Positions 62,108-64,000 of a stretch of DNA of 64,000 nt are shown one piece after another (position 1 is the first letter of the stretch; the number at the start of each line of letters is the position of its first letter). The translations under genes were made by a program, and so were the position numbers. The notes under the pieces were generated by a model. That model was not told the origin of the DNA. It worked only from the letters and a program-made list of their open reading frames with translations, and did no database searches. Source of the DNA: Chryseobacterium sp. SNU WT5 (GTDB taxonomy: Bacteria > Bacteroidota > Bacteroidia > Flavobacteriales > Weeksellaceae). The stretch spans positions 2,909,615 through 2,973,614 of the forward strand of contig NZ_CP041687.1 in NCBI RefSeq assembly GCF_007362475.1. Reading direction: 5' to 3'.

Positions 62108-64000
62108 TTATTTTTTAATTACTTTATGACTGGTTGTTTTTCCATCTTTTGTAATTTTAATAATGTACAAACCTGCAGTCAATTTTTGAACGTCGATTGA
62201 TTTCTCATTGTTCTCACCGCTCATGACCATTTGTCCGCTTTCAGAATACATCTGGTAAGAATAACTTCCTTCTGCGGAAACATTTAAAATATCTTTTACA
62301 GGATTAGGGTAGATGCCGATTGCACTATTAACATTTGCATCAACCAAATTTGCTGTACCTGCAGCTTTAATATTAATGGTATAATCTTCAACCTGTCCAT
62401 AAGAGAAGTTTTCGCACGCACTTGGTATTCCATTATATTTCATTGAAACTCTCATTCTCGTATTTCCGGTAAGAGCATTCGTAGGAATTACGATTGTTCC
62501 TGAAGCTGTAGTTGATTTGGAAGCAGCTTTAGTGAAAACTGTTTCACCTGAATCTGAAAAATCACCATCTTGATTATAATCGATGAAAACAGCGTAACCT
62601 TCATTATATGAAGCAGATGTCCATGAAGGAGTAATGGTAATGGTGTAAGAACTTCCTTTATTCACATTGGTAGATAGCGACGTAAAGTTTTCGTACCCTG
62701 CACTTCCTGTGGAAGAATTGCTGATTGTTCCAAAAGCAACCTTTTTGATCTTTTCATCTGCGCTTGAATTCCCTTTCGATGCGCAATAAGAGGCTGGTGG
62801 AGTGGTAGATGTACCTGCAGTAACTGATACTACATTACTTGAAGCTGAAGCATTTCCCGCAGCATCTTTAGCTTTTACAGAAAAAGTATAAGTCGAATTA
62901 GCGGTTAAACCAGTAATTGGGACCGTAGTTGATGCTGTATTTCCTAGTAAAGTAGAACCAGAATAAACGTCATAACCGGTTACGCCTACATTATCAGTAG
63001 AAGCAGTCCAGCTTAAAGTGGTAGCAGTTGCAGTTGTTCCACTTGCTGTAAGATTCATTGGAGTAGAAGGAGCGGTAGTATCAGTACCATTCCCTGGTCC
63101 AGAAGAGTATGGGCTTCCCAAACCTACGGCATATAAAGCATTTTGGGTAGCAATTGCTTCAGTTGAATCAGCTCCATATAGATCTTTCGCAGATTGAATT
63201 GCGTACGTCAATACGTTAGCATAAGTAGAATTTGAAGAAAGGTAAGAAGTCTCCATTCTGTAAATAATTTTTGCTGATTTTGCAAAACCTATTCCTGTAA
63301 CCGAATACGAATTCCCTTTGTCATTCGTTCCAGATTTTCCTTGTGTTAAAATATAGAAAAAGTGATTCAGAACTCCACTGTTGGAGTGAACTCCACACTG
63401 ATCATTGTTCTGGCTTGGCGAACAACTGCTGGAAGCAGCTTTCCAGTTCGTTCCCAGATAGGTATCTGGTTGTGCACTTAAACCTGTTTTTGGAGCACTC
63501 ATCGATCTTAAATAATAAGGCGATACTTTTGTAATATCTTCACCTATCAAAAAATTATCCTTCGTAGGTGCATAAGCATTTTCTACTACAGCTGCCCAAA
63601 TATCAGAAAGTCCCTCATTAAGAGCTCCTGATTCTCTGGCATAAACCAAATTGGCAGAATATTCACAAATACCGTGTCCTAACTCATGAGCAGTAACATC
63701 TAAAGAAGTTAAAGGTGCGAAAGTAGAAGCACCGTCCCCATAAACCATTTCAGAACCAGACCAATATGCATTTTCATAATTTGAACTGTAATGAACATAA
63801 CTTTTTAAAGCGGCTCCGTTGTTATTATAACTGTTTCGGTTAAAGGTATTTTTAAAATAATCGTAAGTGACAGAAACACCCCAATGTGCATCTAAAGCAG
63901 CATTGTCTAAAGCAGCATTATTAAATTCTGCAGCAGTCCAGTTATTGTTAGCATCTGTAAAATCTGTAGATTTAAGAGAAGTGCCTTTTTTTAAATTATA
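62108..64000 (-). CDS. M4-family (thermolysin-like) metalloprotease with type IX sorting signal (5' end beyond window)
   Basis: A secreted zinc protease. The frame is open to the window edge; the Met at 63748 lies inside the domain (GSEMVYGDG) and is not the start, so the N-terminal pro-region and signal peptide are missing here. The thermolysin catalytic motif HELGHG is followed by the third zinc ligand in NEGLSDIWAAVVE and the active-site His region (CGVHSNSGVLNHFFYIL). After the protease come a fibronectin III domain (TAPSTPMNLTASG), a GEVED-type domain (AVFIDYNQDGDFSDSGE), and a C-terminal type A sorting domain (IGIYPNPVKDILNV to KTTSHKVIKK) recognised by the type IX system. PorQ in this window belongs to the same system. 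Confidence 0.94.
   Translation of the reverse strand, partial: YNLKKGTSLKSTDFTDANNNWTAAEFNNAALDNAALDAHWGVSVTYDYFKNTFNRNSYNNNGAALKSYVHYSSNYENAYWSGSEMVYGDGASTFAPLTSLDVTAHELGHGICEYSANLVYARESGALNEGLSDIWAAVVENAYAPTKDNFLIGEDITKVSPYYLRSMSAPKTGLSAQPDTYLGTNWKAASSSCSPSQNNDQCGVHSNSGVLNHFFYILTQGKSGTNDKGNSYSVTGIGFAKSAKIIYRMETSYLSSNSTYANVLTYAIQSAKDLYGADSTEAIATQNALYAVGLGSPYSSGPGNGTDTTAPSTPMNLTASGTTATATTLSWTASTDNVGVTGYDVYSGSTLLGNTASTTVPITGLTANSTYTFSVKAKDAAGNASASSNVVSVTAGTSTTPPASYCASKGNSSADEKIKKVAFGTISNSSTGSAGYENFTSLSTNVNKGSSYTITITPSWTSASYNEGYAVFIDYNQDGDFSDSGETVFTKAASKSTTASGTIVIPTNALTGNTRMRVSMKYNGIPSACENFSYGQVEDYTINIKAAGTANLVDANVNSAIGIYPNPVKDILNVSAEGSYSYQMYSESGQMVMSGENNEKSIDVQKLTAGLYIIKITKDGKTTSHKVIKK

Overview
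The window reads as chromosome of a low-GC member of the Bacteroidota, class Flavobacteriia, most likely in the Chryseobacterium/Kaistella group (the genus is inference). Direct signs are: many start regions with the Bacteroidota -7 box TAnnTTTG, two or three of them with a TTG 19-20 bases upstream; a type IX secretion protein (PorQ) and a type IX-sorted M4 protease; a GLPGLI-family protein; a TamL-like outer-membrane lipoprotein; a DUF2723 membrane protein; atpDC standing apart from the other ATP synthase genes; and a structured intergenic element that looks like the Flavo-1 RNA motif. Almost everything is housekeeping or envelope biology. I see no rRNA, tRNA, CRISPR array, prophage, insertion sequence or integrase.

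Layout. 1-5,030: end of a probable 6-phosphogluconolactonase gene, pgi, glk, and an N-acyl-D-amino-acid deacylase split by a frameshift inside an (AAAG)4 repeat. 5,431-10,062: a GH10-like lipoprotein, an alpha/beta hydrolase lipoprotein and typA. 10,559-13,720: blaI-like repressor, M56 sensor and GLPGLI operon with a well-formed promoter/operator. 13,909-21,781: ferritin, ychF, an FMN reductase, and a topoisomerase IV operon with a small membrane protein between parE and parC. 22,004-30,924: tamL head-to-head with an RNA methyltransferase gene (their 5' ends overlap), a YtxH/holin-like stress-type cluster, cmk, the putative structured RNA, a DEAD-box helicase, a cupin, a frameshifted small membrane protein and porQ. 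31,057-37,935: pyrH-frr, an NAD(P)-binding protein, a YjbR protein, ribF, atpD-atpC and a DUF347 membrane protein. 38,194-43,406: a radical SAM protein, a GreA-like factor, an alpha-oxoamine synthase and a cysteine-synthase-like enzyme. 43,634-55,812: a large DUF2723 protein, DUF1697, kdsA, a TonB-dependent receptor, a GNAT-nitrilase fusion, anmK, lptC and a beta-barrel protein. 55,935-62,022: holB, then a TetR-TolC-HlyD-MFS efflux operon. 62,108-64,000: the secreted M4 protease, cut by the window end.

Genes that work together: pgl/pgi/glk in glucose-6-phosphate metabolism; kdsA and lptC in LPS core synthesis and export; tamL and lptC in outer-membrane biogenesis; PorQ and the sorted protease in type IX secretion; blaI, M56 and GLPGLI as a probable repressor/sensor/effector unit; tetR, tolC, emrA and emrB as a self-regulated tripartite pump. 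Nothing here is an obviously new defence or biosynthetic system. The most rewarding items are the AAAG-repeat frameshift, the structured RNA candidate, the repeat-bearing M56 sensor, the mutually overlapping tamL/methyltransferase starts and the hairpin between atpD and atpC.
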